DNA of 64,000 nt, from the NCBI GenBank assembly GCA_036250195.1, contig JAVHZZ010000006.1, forward strand, positions 183,655,350 through 183,719,349. The letters run 5' to 3'. This document shows positions 46,401 through 58,414 of the stretch, piece after piece (position 1 is the first letter of the stretch; every line of letters begins with the position of its first letter). Both the position numbers and the translations under genes were made by a program. Origin of the DNA: Mixophyes australis (taxonomy: Eukaryota; Chordata; Amphibia; Anura; Limnodynastidae). Under the pieces are notes generated by a model. It did not search any database and was not told where the DNA came from. It worked only from the letters and a program-made list of their open reading frames with translations.

Positions 46401-47530
46401 TGAGATGCTCAATGACCCCCGTGAAGTGGTTTTTCTTTTGGATCTGGAATAGCTTGGTGTTTTGGTTTTGGTTTTGGTTTTGGCAAAACCGCCCTCATGT
46501 CTTTTGGTTTTGGTTTTGGATTTGTATTTTTGTAGAAAAATTGCTAAAATATGCTAAAATCACATAATTTGGCTCTTTTTTGATCCTACATTATTATTAG
46601 CCTTAATAACACTAATTTCAAGTCATTTGCAGTCAAATTTGACCACCTCATTGGTCACAATATTATTTTCATACACTTTCAAGCAAAGATTGCAGCAGTT
46701 CTTGTCAGTGACAAGAAAAAGGCCATTGTCATGCTTGGGCATAAGAACAAAAATCCACCTCTTATGTGTGCAATTATTTTTACACAAATCCTGACAACAG
46801 TTGTAAAGCCACAGTCAGTAGAGGTAGGGACCTTAACCATCTAGGAACCTCATCCATGTTACAGCATTTGAAGCGAGTTCATGGCAAGTTGTTGGGAAAA
46901 TTGGAAACTTATACTAAAAAAATAACAACAAGCAGTCCAGCGTCAGCTAGGTTCCTTCTCTCAGCTAGATCCTGACACCTGCAATCTACACCCACAATAC
47001 CGTCCTCATTAATATCCTCAGTAGCAATGGAAGTTGGTCCTGCATTAAAGTTGCTAAGGCTAGATGACTCCTCCACTATCCGCGATTCCTCAGAAGAATT
47101 CTTGAGCGTTAGGCCCACTGCTGCTGCTCCTGCTGCTGGGGGTGAATCTTCATCCCAGAAGCAGACCAAGAAGAAGACTACCTGTAGTTTACAACAATTG
47201 ACTGTTAAACAATCCTTTGCAAAAGGAAGCAAGTATAAAAGTTGTCACCCAGTCGCAAAGCAGATCACAGACACCATGGTGACTATGTTAGAATTAGATC
47301 TGCGTCTAATATCCACTATTAATACAGCTGGTTTTAGACAGTTACTTGAGGTCTAGTGATCCTGTTACCAAATTCCATCACAACACCATTTTACTAGAAA
47401 AGCCATTCCTCACCTCTACCAGAAGGTTCGTAAAAAATTTAATTATTGGGCTACAAAATGCCATTCTACCATTCTACTACACTTAACCACAGATATGGGG
47501 ACAAGCGGAACTGGACAAACTCAAAATTAA
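46401..47530 (+). pseudogene. hAT element relic with BED-finger transposase fragments
   Basis: 46403 onward (GAGATGCTCAATGACCCCCG and GTTTTGGTTTTGG runs) matches the end of the 30398-36606 family in reverse. 46766-46975 encodes a BED-type finger (CNYFY...SSMLQHLKRVH). 47230-47356 reads HPVAKQITDTMVTMLELDL...GFRQLLEV, the hAT segment before the catalytic core; TTDMGTSGTG and TVTAHWVSD follow near 47500 in other frames. Several frameshifts; the right terminus was not found. This suggests the TAGAGATG family is mobilised by a ZBED-like transposase. Confidence 0.7.
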
Positions 47531-47662
47531 ATAACTGTGACAGCCCACTGGGTCAGTGATTCGCCTTCACCAGCAGGAACAGCAGCAGCATGTACCCAAG
47601 TAGGTCACATTTTTCTAAGGCAGGCTACTCTGTGTATCATTTGCTTCACTAAGAGGCATATT

Positions 47663-48090
47663 ATCTATAATATAAATGTCTAGTGGCGTGAGTTAGTCTG
47701 TCTGTGTGTGTGGAAAAAATAAAACCAAGCTGCAGCGCCACCTGCTGGGCGGAGTTATACACTGACCTACTAAATTCTTAGTGTGTGTGGAAAAAAAAAT
47801 TCAGAAAGGGCTGAAATTTGGTATACTAAGATGTTTTTAATTTGTTAATTTAATTTGTTAATTGTTAAAAGTGTTTATAAAGATTTAAAAAAAAAATATA
47901 TATATTTCTTGAAGGAGAAGTGACAGTTGTGAGTGGTTGGTAGTTGCCGGGGGTGACAGTGGGGAGTGGTTGGTGGTTGAGGCCTGGGCTATGGCCCAAA
48001 TGCATGACAAGAACCTTTTTAACACCTTAAGTAGCTTGATTTGACTAGAAATCATGAGTATCATGCACAGGTTAACTTGTTGTTATTATA
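47663..48090 (+). mobile_element. Helitron-like fragment
   Basis: Begins TCTATAATATAAATGTCTAG, like the 5' ends of vertebrate Helitrons, followed by GCAGCGCCACCTGCTGGGCG. The 3' hairpin and CTRR end were not clearly seen; the right limit is a guess. Confidence 0.4.
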
Positions 48091-49140
48091 TATATATTAT
48101 TATTATTAGTGTCAATAGTGTTATCGAGGATAAGGTCACCTCTAGCTCCCCACTATATTTGCCCACATATTAGGAGAGTCTGCATGTCCACAACAAGTAC
48201 CTGTGCAGTATGTATTACAACCTGCCTGCATATCTACATAAGAGTGCATCACCACCAGCATACATCTACAAGAGCATATAAGCAAGACTGCATATATAAT
48301 CTGTATTGCCTGATTGCTGCAACTGTTACTGCTGAATACTGCTGTACAACAAGCAACTGTGAGTAACTGCATTCATCTGTTGCTATCATCTTTAAATAAA
48401 TAGCAACCTGTTTAAATTACAAATGCATTGTGGCTTAACAACCAAATTAACACAGCTGAACACCTTTAGTAACATCAGAAGGTAGAACCAACACAAATTA
48501 ATTTAGTACCTTTTCACGCACGATAAGGCTTGATAATTTAACAGGGATTCTACAAATGTACAGGCTTTTTTGTGGCTGCAATTAATTTCTTATTAAAAAA
48601 AATATGGTTGTGAGGTTAATGCTTTTTGCTTGTTTTGCTTTAAAAATATAGGACTTTAGGTGAAAAAAAGTTTGCTTTTCATGGGAAAATCACAACCTCT
48701 AAAATGGTAAATTAGCACCTAATTGAATCACACCCCCTGAATGTTATTTATGTAGTTCAAATCTTGTTGGATCTATCAAATAGAATCCAGTAGGTGGCAG
48801 CAAGCTTCAATATATGGTTCATGAATGCTGACTGCTTAGTCCAAATGAGCCATCGATCTGATTGTAATGTACACTGTAAATTCAGCAGCCTGGGTAAAGC
48901 TGGTGAGAATACGCTGAGGTCTGTTTTTGATTTGCAAAGGGCACACAGCGTTACCTATATTGTGACGTGCTGGGGAATTCAGTTTCCCGACTATGTGGCT
49001 GCTCTCATCTTGCTTGCACAGTTCACCCTGTAAATTGTCTAATCCTGAACCATTGGCTAAGATCATGTTCTTTAAAGGTGCTCTTATACACTGGAATATC
49101 ACCAGTGTTCAGGTGGTGAGGACCTTGTCTGAGGTCAGGG
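48091..49140. other. No gene recognised
   Basis: AT-rich, with short domain-free open frames. Confidence 0.4.
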
Positions 49141-49380
49141 GCGCACGCAGGGGGGGTTTCTGGGTCTCCAGAAACCACTCACCTCCGCTAAAGAAGTGCC
49201 CCTACATAGCGGCACTGTACTATATAGCAGCCGCGGCGCTGTCAAAGAAGTGTCCGCGGCGGTATACAGCACCGCCGCGGATGCTTCTTTGACAGCTGCT
49301 GTATAGTACAGTGCTGCCGAAACGGAGCTTCTGCGCATGCGCAGCAGCTGTCTCGCTTTTTTTTTTTTTTTTGGGTGGGG
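49141..49380. repeat. Large inverted repeat in a hAT-like terminus region
   Basis: CAGGGGCGCACGCAGGGGG just before looks like a hAT left end. Arms of about 50 bp (from GGCACTGTACTATATAGCAG near 49213 to its complement ending near 49322) surround ATACAGC. A poly-T run follows at 49357-49371. No right terminus was located. 49381-49812 holds nothing recognisable. Confidence 0.6.
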
Positions 49381-50154
49381 GTGGCCGCATGTTTGGGACA
49401 GTTAGGGGTGGTGGCAGAAGCCAGGGGAATATTTTGCACAAAAACCCCAAAAAGTTTTTTAACTTTTAGCTGGTTACATCTATAAGAAAATTGTTCCTCT
49501 CCTTCCTTCCACATGCAGCTAGATACTGGCTGGGGTCCTCACTGATTGTAGCAAGATGTGCACCATTATTTAGATTTTTGTGATCACAGTGCATTTCATC
49601 CTTTACTTACTGTACTCCTGTTATCTATGAGTGCTTCATTCCTCAGTCATATGTGAGGGGCAAGGTAGACAGTACTACTGATGTTACCACACTTCTCACA
49701 CGTGAGTTAAGGAGGAAGTGTATAATAATTGATCACTCTGTGAGGAGAATGTCTGTCCAGTAAAGAGAGAAGTTGACATCCACGAATGTCCCTGCCAGTA
49801 ATATCAGGCTATGGCCCCTGTTTATTAATGTCCGCGTTTTTAACATAATCCCTTTCAATACTTATCGCAAAGATAAGGATTGAAAATTTGTGTGTATTTA
49901 TGAAAAAACTTCAACATGAACAGCAGTCGCGAAAAACTGCTGTTCCTGCAAAGACCCCTCTCCTATCTTTCTTATGGTCACTTTCGCAAGGTGACCACCT
50001 TTGCTATAGTGACCGAAGGGGAAAGCAGTAAGATGCAGTGAGGGATACGAAGATACCCCCACCGCAATGCTCTCCCCATACAGCAGAGCTGAAAAATTAC
50101 ACATACAGTAAAGTATGTGTAATTACAAGTATATTACTGTAAGTGTAAATGCCT

Positions 50155-50549
50155 TTTCATCACTTGTTAAATTGCATAATAGAGCAGTTCCCATAGACAT
50201 TTATCTTATAAACTGTGGGTGTGGCCAACAATATATCTATCTTATAAACTGTGGGTGTGGCCAACAATATGTGGGTCGTACTATTCGTCCCTTGGCATCA
50301 CGATTTACTGAACATCGTCGTAATATTCTCAAAAACATAAAATCCCACAGTCTATCTAGCCATATAAATTCTTGCAAGACAGGGGGTCTAGATAAACTCC
50401 AAGTACGAGCTATTGAACAGGTGAAAGCCACCCCTCGTGGTGGCGATAGATTCAACTCACTGTGCCGCAGGGAAGCTTATTGGATATTTAGGCTAGATAC
50501 CCTTGTGCCTTCTGGTTTGAATGAGAGCATCGAACTTAGTAACATTTAG
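50155..50549 (+). pseudogene. GIY-YIG endonuclease domain of a Penelope-like element
   Basis: Reads IYLINCGCGQQYVGRT, then RFTEHRRNI, HSLSSHIN and PRGGDRFNSLCRREAYWIFRLDTLVPSGLNE, the standard Penelope endonuclease with its C-x-C zinc-like cysteines. The stop after ELSNI is the natural end. A 36-bp exact tandem duplication (about 50205-50276) repeats 12 residues at the catalytic start. The N-terminal RT part is missing. Confidence 0.85.
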
Positions 50550-51241
50550 GGGGCTTACAATTGTTAGATTATTATACTTCTTCTCTCTTCAGAACATCAT
50601 TAAAAAGAATTCCACAGTGCTCGAGTCAGATAACCTATTGGGCCCTTTATTAGGACAAGGAAATAATGTTATTTTCAGAAGAGCTCGCAATCTAAAGGAG
50701 CATACTTCTTCTTTTTTCCCTTCCTTATCCCCCTCCCTCCCCTCTCCCTTATTTTTCCCCTTCCCCCTTTTTCGGTTTATTCTCCATATTTACCCTATAT
50801 AATCCAACCTTTAATAATGATGCCCATTTACATCAACAGGGATATATAGGGATGGGTTAAATTCAAGCATCTTAAGAGATGCTTAGATATAGGGGTTTGC
50901 GACAACTTATTAATATATTTTTCAATACATATTTTTTTAACATCTTAACTGTTTTGTATTGATAGTACTACATTATAATTTTATGTTTAATTGATTTTAT
51001 TTAGTATATGCAATAGTTAGGACTTTCTGAACTTAACTATATGTTTATATTTAAATATATATTTGTGTTTGTTCTTGATTTTTAATTGGTTAATTTATTT
51101 TTACCAAGAGTGTTTTGCTAATGGGGTTCTATAACCCTATGTATAGGAGGACGATCTGAATCATTTTGAATTTTTTATTGCTTTGATCTTTGGTCACGTG
51201 ACCCGACTGAACTATAAATTGACTTGCCATTACAACAATTA

Positions 51242-51290
51242 CCATTCCTCTGATGAAACCGGACTGCCCGGAGAAACGCGTCAGGATTGG
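51242..51290 (+). ncRNA. Hammerhead-ribozyme-like motif of the Penelope-like element
   Basis: CTGATGA core (51250-51256), stem II CCGG/CCGG (51259-51262 with 51268-51271), GAAA (51273-51276), minimal stem III CGCG, then GTC with cleavage expected after 51282. Stem I pairs 51242-51249 with 51283-51290 at seven of eight positions. The base of stem II (A57, A58, A72) lacks the usual G-C closing pair, so activity is uncertain. Penelope-like elements are known to carry such ribozymes. Confidence 0.6.
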
Positions 51291-52503
51291 CTATTTCGTA
51301 TCAGCTGACTAGCTGACAAACTAACCCCGCCCTTCTACCCCGGGGTACTGTGTGCCGGACTGTTGTTTGTATTCTCCTTACAATCACGGAGACAACGGAC
51401 ACTTCCTATTACTATACCAACTGTGGAGGACTTTCTACAAATGATTGGAGACCTGAGGAGCTAAGTATCGCTATGCTTAAAACAATACAGCATTTGGTTT
51501 GATACTGTGTACTTTGTACAAACATACTTGCATAACGACTGCCGCTTGGTCCCGCTGTGAGCGGTTTTGTGGTGTCCACATAATTCAAGCTGGGCGGCCA
51601 CCACAATCCAACATTGGATAAACAAGTTTAACTCCATACATGCTCTCAATCAGGAATTTGAAGGCTTCCAACGAGGAATTTGAAAGCTCACTGATGTTTT
51701 ATTACATGCTTAAATTGCTTATTAATAATCGTTTTGCCTTCGTGTTCTACCTATTTTGACCTGGGATTTTTTGTCCATATGTTGGTATATAATTAAGAAG
51801 AGTTCCTACCCAGTTTGGTTTATTTTTCATATGCTCATTTTTTGAGCTGAACAAACAACTTTGTTTGTCTGTGCTTGACCATATCTACATAACTTTTATA
51901 TGCTATACTTCATAGCGCTATGTAGCGCTATGACATCATAATCTGCATAATAGTTTTGGTCTTGCTTAATAACCGGTTTGATTACTGTATCATGATTGGT
52001 CCGGACCACAGATCGAATTAAATCTTTTTGTTTACATATATATATTGCCATATATTGGTCAATTAATCATTGCTGGTGCACCAGTTTATATGATAAGTAA
52101 TTGTATATAAAGTTGGCGATATTTATTTTATTTCAACAATTATCCATGTATGTATGCTAGTCAGTTGTGCTAATTTTTATAATTAGGCCTTTGGCTTTAA
52201 TTTGTATATTAAACTATTTTACGGTTGAATCAGCGCTATCCTCTACTTTTTCTATATTGTCTATATTTAGTTAGTACCAGATATCTAACCAGAGGTAGCA
52301 GCGGCCAACTGTAATTAACACGGTTCTATATAGATTACTTAGCGCCCAGTTTTATTGTGATTTATGGGGACTGCTCTGAATTTCGAAAAAAATTGCAATG
52401 CTTTATTAATAAATTTGCAGGATACTTGGATATGTGTCTATTCCCAGTTTTCCACCGGTTTTCAGGGAATTTACAGGAAAATGATGATTAATAAATAGGC
52501 CCC

Positions 52504-53094
52504 TATAAGTCCCCATATAGTGTAGAGTGCATTATTTGATAATAATCTGGTAGGATGGGATAATTATTTAGGCATGCATATCAATCAGTTGTGTACGGTC
52601 ATCCTTCTAATGTATTAACAAGACCCTATTGGCCATACATACCGCTACATCAGCCATTGTAGTGATATGTATGGCCATATTGTTTCCTAACTTGGAGATA
52701 AGTTCGAAATTATGGAGGGTTTTACAGACAGAATTACTGTGCTGGTCATGTAGTGACAAAGCTACTGTAAACAAGTTGTCTATACTGACAAACTAGTGAT
52801 AAGGTAATCTGTAATTTTTTAATAAAATAATTATCTATATAAATTTTTACACTTCTCAGCCTTTTTAACTAGTCTTGTTGTCCGTCCAAGTTTTATTGAC
52901 TTGTACTATTTTGGTCAGCCAGAAACCGTCTAAGCAGTATATGAAATAGTATAGATGGTCTTCCCTGTTCAATCCAGTTTTTCTGTATTTTAGAAACTTT
53001 GATTTTCATGCAGATCTAAAAGAAAAATAAATCGGATAATCTAACACATTAGCTTCCAAATTCTAAACCTCAGAGTGAAATGACAAAAGTCATG
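52504..53094. other. No gene recognised
   Basis: AT-rich, with no domain or terminal repeat. Confidence 0.4.
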
Positions 53095-53335
53095 GCCACT
53101 GCTGTTGCCTGATAATATCTTCTAATCCAAAACCACATTCTTGAAAATAAAAGTGACACACTTGCTGCTTCTTGCCTGCCAATCTCTGTTAATCCAGAAC
53201 CTCATATTTGCCAGAACCTCTTCTTTTAAACTAACAAACTGTTTCTTCTCTGCCAATCTCTGTTAATCCAGAACATGGTATCTGCCAGGACTTTGTTCTC
53301 TAAAATAATAGAAACGATTGAAGTCTCTTGCTTTT
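53095..53335. repeat. Short ~80-bp tandem array, interrupted by an LTR
   Basis: CTGCCAATCTCTGTTAATCC recurs at about 53185 and 53255, and after the LTR at 53971 (CTGCAATCTTTGTTAATCC). Confidence 0.7.
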
Positions 53336-53340
53336 CAATC

Positions 53341-53973
53341 TGTTAGAGAATAGCTAGTCATGCTCACAGGTACTCGGATGCCCCCAGAACTTCAATCTAG
53401 TGTAGTAAAAAAAAAATTAACGACCACCATAGTGCAGATGAGGAGGATAACCAGAGAAACTGAAGACAATGTCAGAAACAGTCTGAAGGTCGTGGGTCAG
53501 TAGCAAACAGGATAAACGGACAGGCCAGAGTCACGGCAGGTTGCAAGCAAGGATAATCCAATAGACAGGCAGAGATCATGGGCAATTAAAGTTCAACCAG
53601 GGTTCAAAAACGAGCCAAGCGTCACAACAGGAATGAGTAAGTAAACACAGTATCCACAAGAGTAGAGCAGGTCAGCAATGTGTTGCACACAGGACGCTAT
53701 AACTGGCAGGGAGGTTAAGCCCTGCCTGCCTTAAATACTAGAATTGACCAATTAGGAGTCAGGCACTCAGGGCATGGGAATCAGCCACAGGAGGCTGCCT
53801 AATTAATCTATAGTCATTGAGCATGCACCTGGCTGTCCACACTTGCCAGGACACAGCGCTGATTAACTGCGCATTCAGGCATCTGCACTGGTGACAGGCG
53901 GGGTGAGTAGGGTGGAAGTGACGTCCCGACTGTCATGGCGACGCGGCCCGAAGAAAGAAGAAGCAAGCCGCTG
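53341..53973 (-). mobile_element. Solo LTR of the sushi-like chromovirus family
   Basis: Aligned by eye with the LTR at 13246-14091: TGCTCACAGGTACTC, CGCTATAACTGGCAG, TTAAATA (TATA at 53737-53731), GAAGTGACGTCCCGAC. It starts TGTTA and is flanked by CAATC (53336-53340 and 53974-53978), a 5-bp duplication. The right terminus has decayed. No internal sequence. Confidence 0.75.
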
Positions 53974-53978
53974 CAATC

Positions 53979-55389
53979 TTTGTTAATCCAGGACCTGATA
54001 TCTGTTGGTACAGTATATTACCTATAAAGCAGTAGCATTCACCTTCTTTGACCCTAGGGACCAGTTGGTAAATTTCAGAGGCCAACAAATCAGGGCTGTA
54101 AGTAGGGATTGCTGGGTCACATTATAAATATAAGGTCCAACTAGCCCCCATTGTGACAAAACGATTTTGATAACACTTTAACCAGCCTACCTCTCGTGTC
54201 TGACATAGTGTGGATTATAACAAGTACTTTTTATAGCCCTTGCTTTTGTTCCACAGCTCAACAGAGTACAACTGCAGTGTCTAATTACATGTGGATAAGG
54301 GGACATTGTAGCTCATTGTAAATATGTATATTGTTTATTGTGTATTGTTGATGTGGCAGTGAGGTTGTTATTCATTGTCCTTAAAGTGAAGCCAGGTGGG
54401 TTATAGGTATGGATCAGGTTGCAAGATACTGGTGAGGCAGAAGGCTAATTAGTATCCATTGTTCTCACAAGACTACTCCAGACTTTTAATCTACAATCTG
54501 GCAGGGGAGTTTCTGTGGAAGTACAGCTCATCTCCACTCCCCTCTCCAACCCTCTTAGTCCAGGACTCCCCAATGTTTAACAAGGAGAGGCCCAGGGGTT
54601 TGCAGAGGAAGGGGAAAGCACTGTGGAAATTTGACCTTAGATATAAGGAGCCACTCCAGGGGGGGCGGTGATATATTCATTCTGAGAATTGATTCATGGA
54701 AGGTGCAGTGTAGCTGGTTTTGAGTTTTCGATCTCTACCAATGGACTACAGCTTCAGCTAAGAGAAGAACTCCATGGGTCTTTAAGTCAGGACATCCAGG
54801 TGACTGTAACTCCTTAAGCTAGTGGTGTAAGGGACAGATGAACAGATGATGTGGCAAACCTGCCTGGCATTTATTTACTGTGTGTACATAATATTCTAGT
54901 GTTGTTTTTATTACAATAATTGTACTGTTGTACTTTTCTAACTACATTTTGCCTGAGTGGCTAATAAGAACCTTAGAAGTTACTGGGTAAGCCTCCCTGG
55001 CTCAGGAAGGCACCCATTGGTGGTCAGCCAGAGTGAAGTGGGTAGAATTGGGCCAGAAAAATTGGTATCTTCACACCTATCAATACAGCTCACCTTTATA
55101 GAGATCCCAGTGCCTATTATACATAGCACAACCCCTTCCCCAGCAGAAAAGTTCCTAATTTGCAGTTATCAAAATGTTTGCACCTCTATAGATGCCACTA
55201 TCTTGATCTGTAGATTCATGCACTTCTACCCAAAACTAATAGCACTTCATGTACCTTGAAAGAACATTTGCTCTGTGAGTTTGTACTTTTGGTATTTGCA
55301 AATTACTTTTCCAAGAAAATATTTTACATATTTTATCATAATCTACATGTATATCGGCTAAACCATGCCTTTAAAATGTTAGAATACAC
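53979..55389. other. No gene recognised
   Basis: Short open frames without domains. Confidence 0.35.
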
Positions 55390-55600
55390 ATTAGTGTATG
55401 CTTTGGAGGTTTATTATCATTTATATAGCACCAATAATATTATGCAGCGCTGTACATAGAATATGTTCTCATACCCATTAGTCCCTGTCCCATTGCAGCT
55501 TAAATTCACAAACACATGTCTATTTTGTAAGGAGCCAAATAATTTACCAGTATGTTGTTGAACTGTGGGAGGAAACCGGAGCACCCGGATTAAACTCGTG
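55390..55600 (-). repeat. L2-type LINE tail fragment
   Basis: TATCATTTATATAGCACCAA, GCGCTGTACATAGAATAT and GGAGGAAACCGGAGCACCCG, the same motifs as at 24590-24890. Confidence 0.6.
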
Positions 55601-56019
55601 CAAACACAGTTTTTTTTTTAACCTATATAATGCTCATAAATTAAGATATTTACTTGAAAATGGTAAGCCCCAGGTGTGTGTTTGTAACTTTGTGTGTCCC
55701 TCTCTAAGGGGTTAAAGTGAGCAGGTACACCCATTGCTGTGTCACTGTGGGGGGTAACTTATGCCTCAGTATAAATTTCCCTGGCTAATGGAGTTCTGCC
55801 TGTAGTCTGCAAGACAAGTTGCCCACGCTCCCTCATTGTTTATGGTTCTTTGCAGGTGCTTTGGGTGCCAACAGCTGCTTGGGGTATTTTTTATTGGTTG
55901 CCCTTGTGGGGCAGTTATGGTTTGGGTTACAATACCCTTTGATTTCCATGTGCTAGGTTTACTTTCAGTGCGGGACTTTTTAACAAGTGCAACATCGACT
56001 GGTCTGAGGAATGTGTTTT

Positions 56020-56340
56020 GCCAGAAAACATTGAGCAGTAGGCAGCCTATGCTTGGTGGGCACATATTAGCTTTATTTATGTAATGGCTGAACCAGCTTC
56101 CCTTCGAAGAGTCGGCTTTGGTTTTGATACAGGCACCGCCCTCGGGGCAGATTTGTTAGTTGCGTTCTGTCAGCCCAGAAGGGAAACAGATATTTGGATA
56201 CTTGGATTAAGGGCAAGGGATACCCAAGTTTAAGTATAAGGGTGCGCCCATGTGAAATGGTTCCCCATGTATTGATATTGAGAGGGTAAATGGCCCTCAC
56301 CGTGATATTAGGGGCACTGGGCGTAGCCGAACTGCTTATT
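56020..56340. repeat. Unclassified repeat, copy 1
   Basis: GCAGCCTATGCTTGGTGGGC, CTCGGGGCAGATTTGTTAGT and GTCAGCCCAGAAGGGA correspond to similar motifs in the same order at 58880-59220. Family unknown. 55601-56019 shows no gene. Confidence 0.45.
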
Positions 56341-56519
56341 GTTTTTCTCCTCCATCATACAATGTTTGCATTTTAGTTAACTCCTTTAATTGTGAAGCTC
56401 TGTTTTGTGTCCTTCATTATTAATAGATTATTAAGAAGGGAGGGGGGACTGATTATTATGTGAGAACATAAACCTCTGACCTGCTGCTTGTCTCATCTCT
56501 GGTAACCACCTCTCTCTTG

Positions 56520-56890
56520 TGCCTACAAGACTTCTCCCGTGCTGTTCCCCACAGGTTTTCCCACGGCCTTTAATTCTTTAGAGGTTCTCTAAAAACCCAT
56601 CTCGTTCTTAAAGCTTACCTTATCCCTGATGATACTATTCACACTAATAGATCCTCACAGCTGTCCCAATCTCCACTCTAAGATACACTCACCCCTCTTG
56701 TTTCAGCTGTGCTCTCTTCCACTTAGAATGTAAGCTCTCTAATGAGCAGGGTCCTCCATACCCTTTGTTTTCATGTCTATATTTATTTTATCTGCCTTGT
56801 ATGTCCTTGTTTTATGTATGTCCTTGTTTTATGTATGTCCTGTTTTGCCTACTGTACAGCGCTGCAGAGCACTGTGGCGCCTTACAAATC
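56520..56890 (+). mobile_element. L2 LINE 3'-end fragment, tail split by Tc1
   Basis: Degraded C-terminus (TCTCTAAAAACCCATCTCGT), GAATGTAAGCTCTCTAATGAG and GTACAGCGCTGCAGAG. The A/T-rich tail continues after the Tc1 element as CGATAATAATAATA at 58417-58430. Confidence 0.75.
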
Positions 56891-56892
56891 TA

Positions 56893-58414
56893 CTGTCATG
56901 GCCAAAAGTTTTGAGAATAACAGTATTTGTCAGATGTTACTATAGTATACTGAAGTAAAATTACAAGCATTTCATGAGTGTCAAAGGCTTTTATTGACAA
57001 TTACATTAAGATTATGCAAAGAGTCAATATTTGCAGTGTTGACCCTTCTTTTTGAAGACCTTTGCAATTCGTACTTCAACTGTCAATCAACTGCTGGGCC
57101 ACATACTGACTGATGGCCACCCACTCTCGCCTAATCAATGCTTGTAGTTTGTCAGAATTTGTGGGTTTTTGTTTGTTCAACCGCCTCTTGAGGATTGACC
57201 ACAAGTTCTCAATGGGATTAAGGTCTGAGGAGTTTCCTGGCCATGGACCAAAAATTTCGATGGTTTGATCCCCGAGCCACTTAGTTATTACTTTTGCCTT
57301 ATGGCACGGTGCTCCATCATGCTGGAAAAAGTCATTGTTCATCACCAAACTGTTCTTCGATGGTTGGGAGGACTTGCTCTTGGAGGATGTTTTGGTACAA
57401 TTCTTTATTCATGGCTGTGTTCTTAGGCAAAATTGTGAGTGAGCCCACTCCTTTGGCTGAGAAGCTACCCCACACATGAATGGTCTCAGGATGCTTTACT
57501 GTTGGCATGACACAGGACTGATGGTAGCGCTCACCTTTCCTTCTCCGGTCAAGTGTTTTTCCAAATGCTCCAAACAATCTGAAAGGGGATTTATCAGAGA
57601 AAATGACTTTACCCCAGTCCTCAGCAGTCTAATCCCAGTACCTTTTGCAGAAAATCAGTCTGTTCCTGATGTTTTTCCTGGAGAGAAGTGGCTACTTTGC
57701 TGGCCTTCTTGACACCAGGCCATCCTGCAAAAGTCTTTGCCTCTCTATGCGTGCAGATGCCCTCACACCTGCCTGCTGCCATTCATGAACAAGCTCTGCA
57801 CTGGTGGTGCCCCGATCCCGCAGCTGAACCAACTTTAGGAGACGGTCCTGACGCTTGCTGGATGTTCTTGGATGCCCTGAAGCCTTTTCACAGCTATTGA
57901 ACCTCTCTCCTTGAAATTCTTGATAATCTGATAAATGGTTGATTTAGGTGCAATCTTACTTGCAGCAATATCCTTGCCTGTTAAGCGCTTTTTGTGCAAA
58001 GCAATGATGACTGCACATGTTTCTTTGCAGGTAACCATGGTTAATAGAGGAATAACAATGATTTCAAGCAACAATCTCCTTTTAAAGCTTCCAGTCTGTT
58101 ATTTTTACTCAATCAGCATGACAGAGTGATCTCCAGCTTTTTCCTCGTCAACACTCTCACCTGTGTTAACGAGAGAATCACTAACCTGATGTCTGCTGGT
58201 CCTTATGTGTTAGGGCTGAAATGCAGTGAAAATGTTGTTTTTGGGATAAAGTTCATTGTCATGGCAAAGAGGGACTTTGAAATTAATTGCAATTCATCTG
58301 ATCATTTTTCATGACATTCTGGAGTATATGCAAATTGCCATAATAAAAACTGAAGCAGCAGACTTTGTGAGAAAATAATATTTGTGTCATTCTCAAAACT
58401 TTTGGCCATGTCTG
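56893..58414 (-). mobile_element. Tc1/mariner-type element, 1522 bp
   Basis: Inverted ends CTGTCATGGCCAAAAGTTTT and, reversed, CAGACATGGCCAAAAGTTTT; TA duplication at 56891-56892 and 58415-58416. A decayed transposase gene lies on the minus strand. Confidence 0.92.
57076..58038 (-). pseudogene. Tc1-like transposase (frameshifted)
   Basis: From MVTCKETCAVIIALHKKR (helix-turn-helix, KDIAASK...STIYQIIKNFKERG) to the catalytic part. DDE triad visible: FSDKSPFRLFG (first Asp), FFQHDGAPCHKAK (second Asp), LNPIENLWS (Glu). By my count 35 residues separate the second Asp from the Glu. Frame breaks at about 57340 and between 57580 and 57840. About 320 codons, the normal Tc1 length. Confidence 0.88.

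Larger units (their letters stand above)
50155..52290 (+). mobile_element. Penelope-like retroelement, 5'-truncated
   Basis: Only the C-terminal GIY-YIG domain and a long 3' region survive. The 3' region has the hammerhead-like motif at 51242-51290 and TTGAATCAGCGCTATCC near 52230, typical of amphibian Penelope 3' ends. RT is absent. Limits are approximate. Confidence 0.75.
49813..52503. mobile_element. MITE (TTTATTAAT-type ends) split by a Penelope-like element
   Basis: Left GGCCCCTGTTTATTAATGTC and right, reversed, GGGGCCTATTTATTAATC are inverted ends. The space between is mostly the Penelope-like element. Superfamily unassigned. Confidence 0.55.

Noticed and set aside
55836..56084. 82-codon plus-strand frame
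   Set aside because: No recognisable domain and partly within an unclassified repeat; kept only as a repeat.
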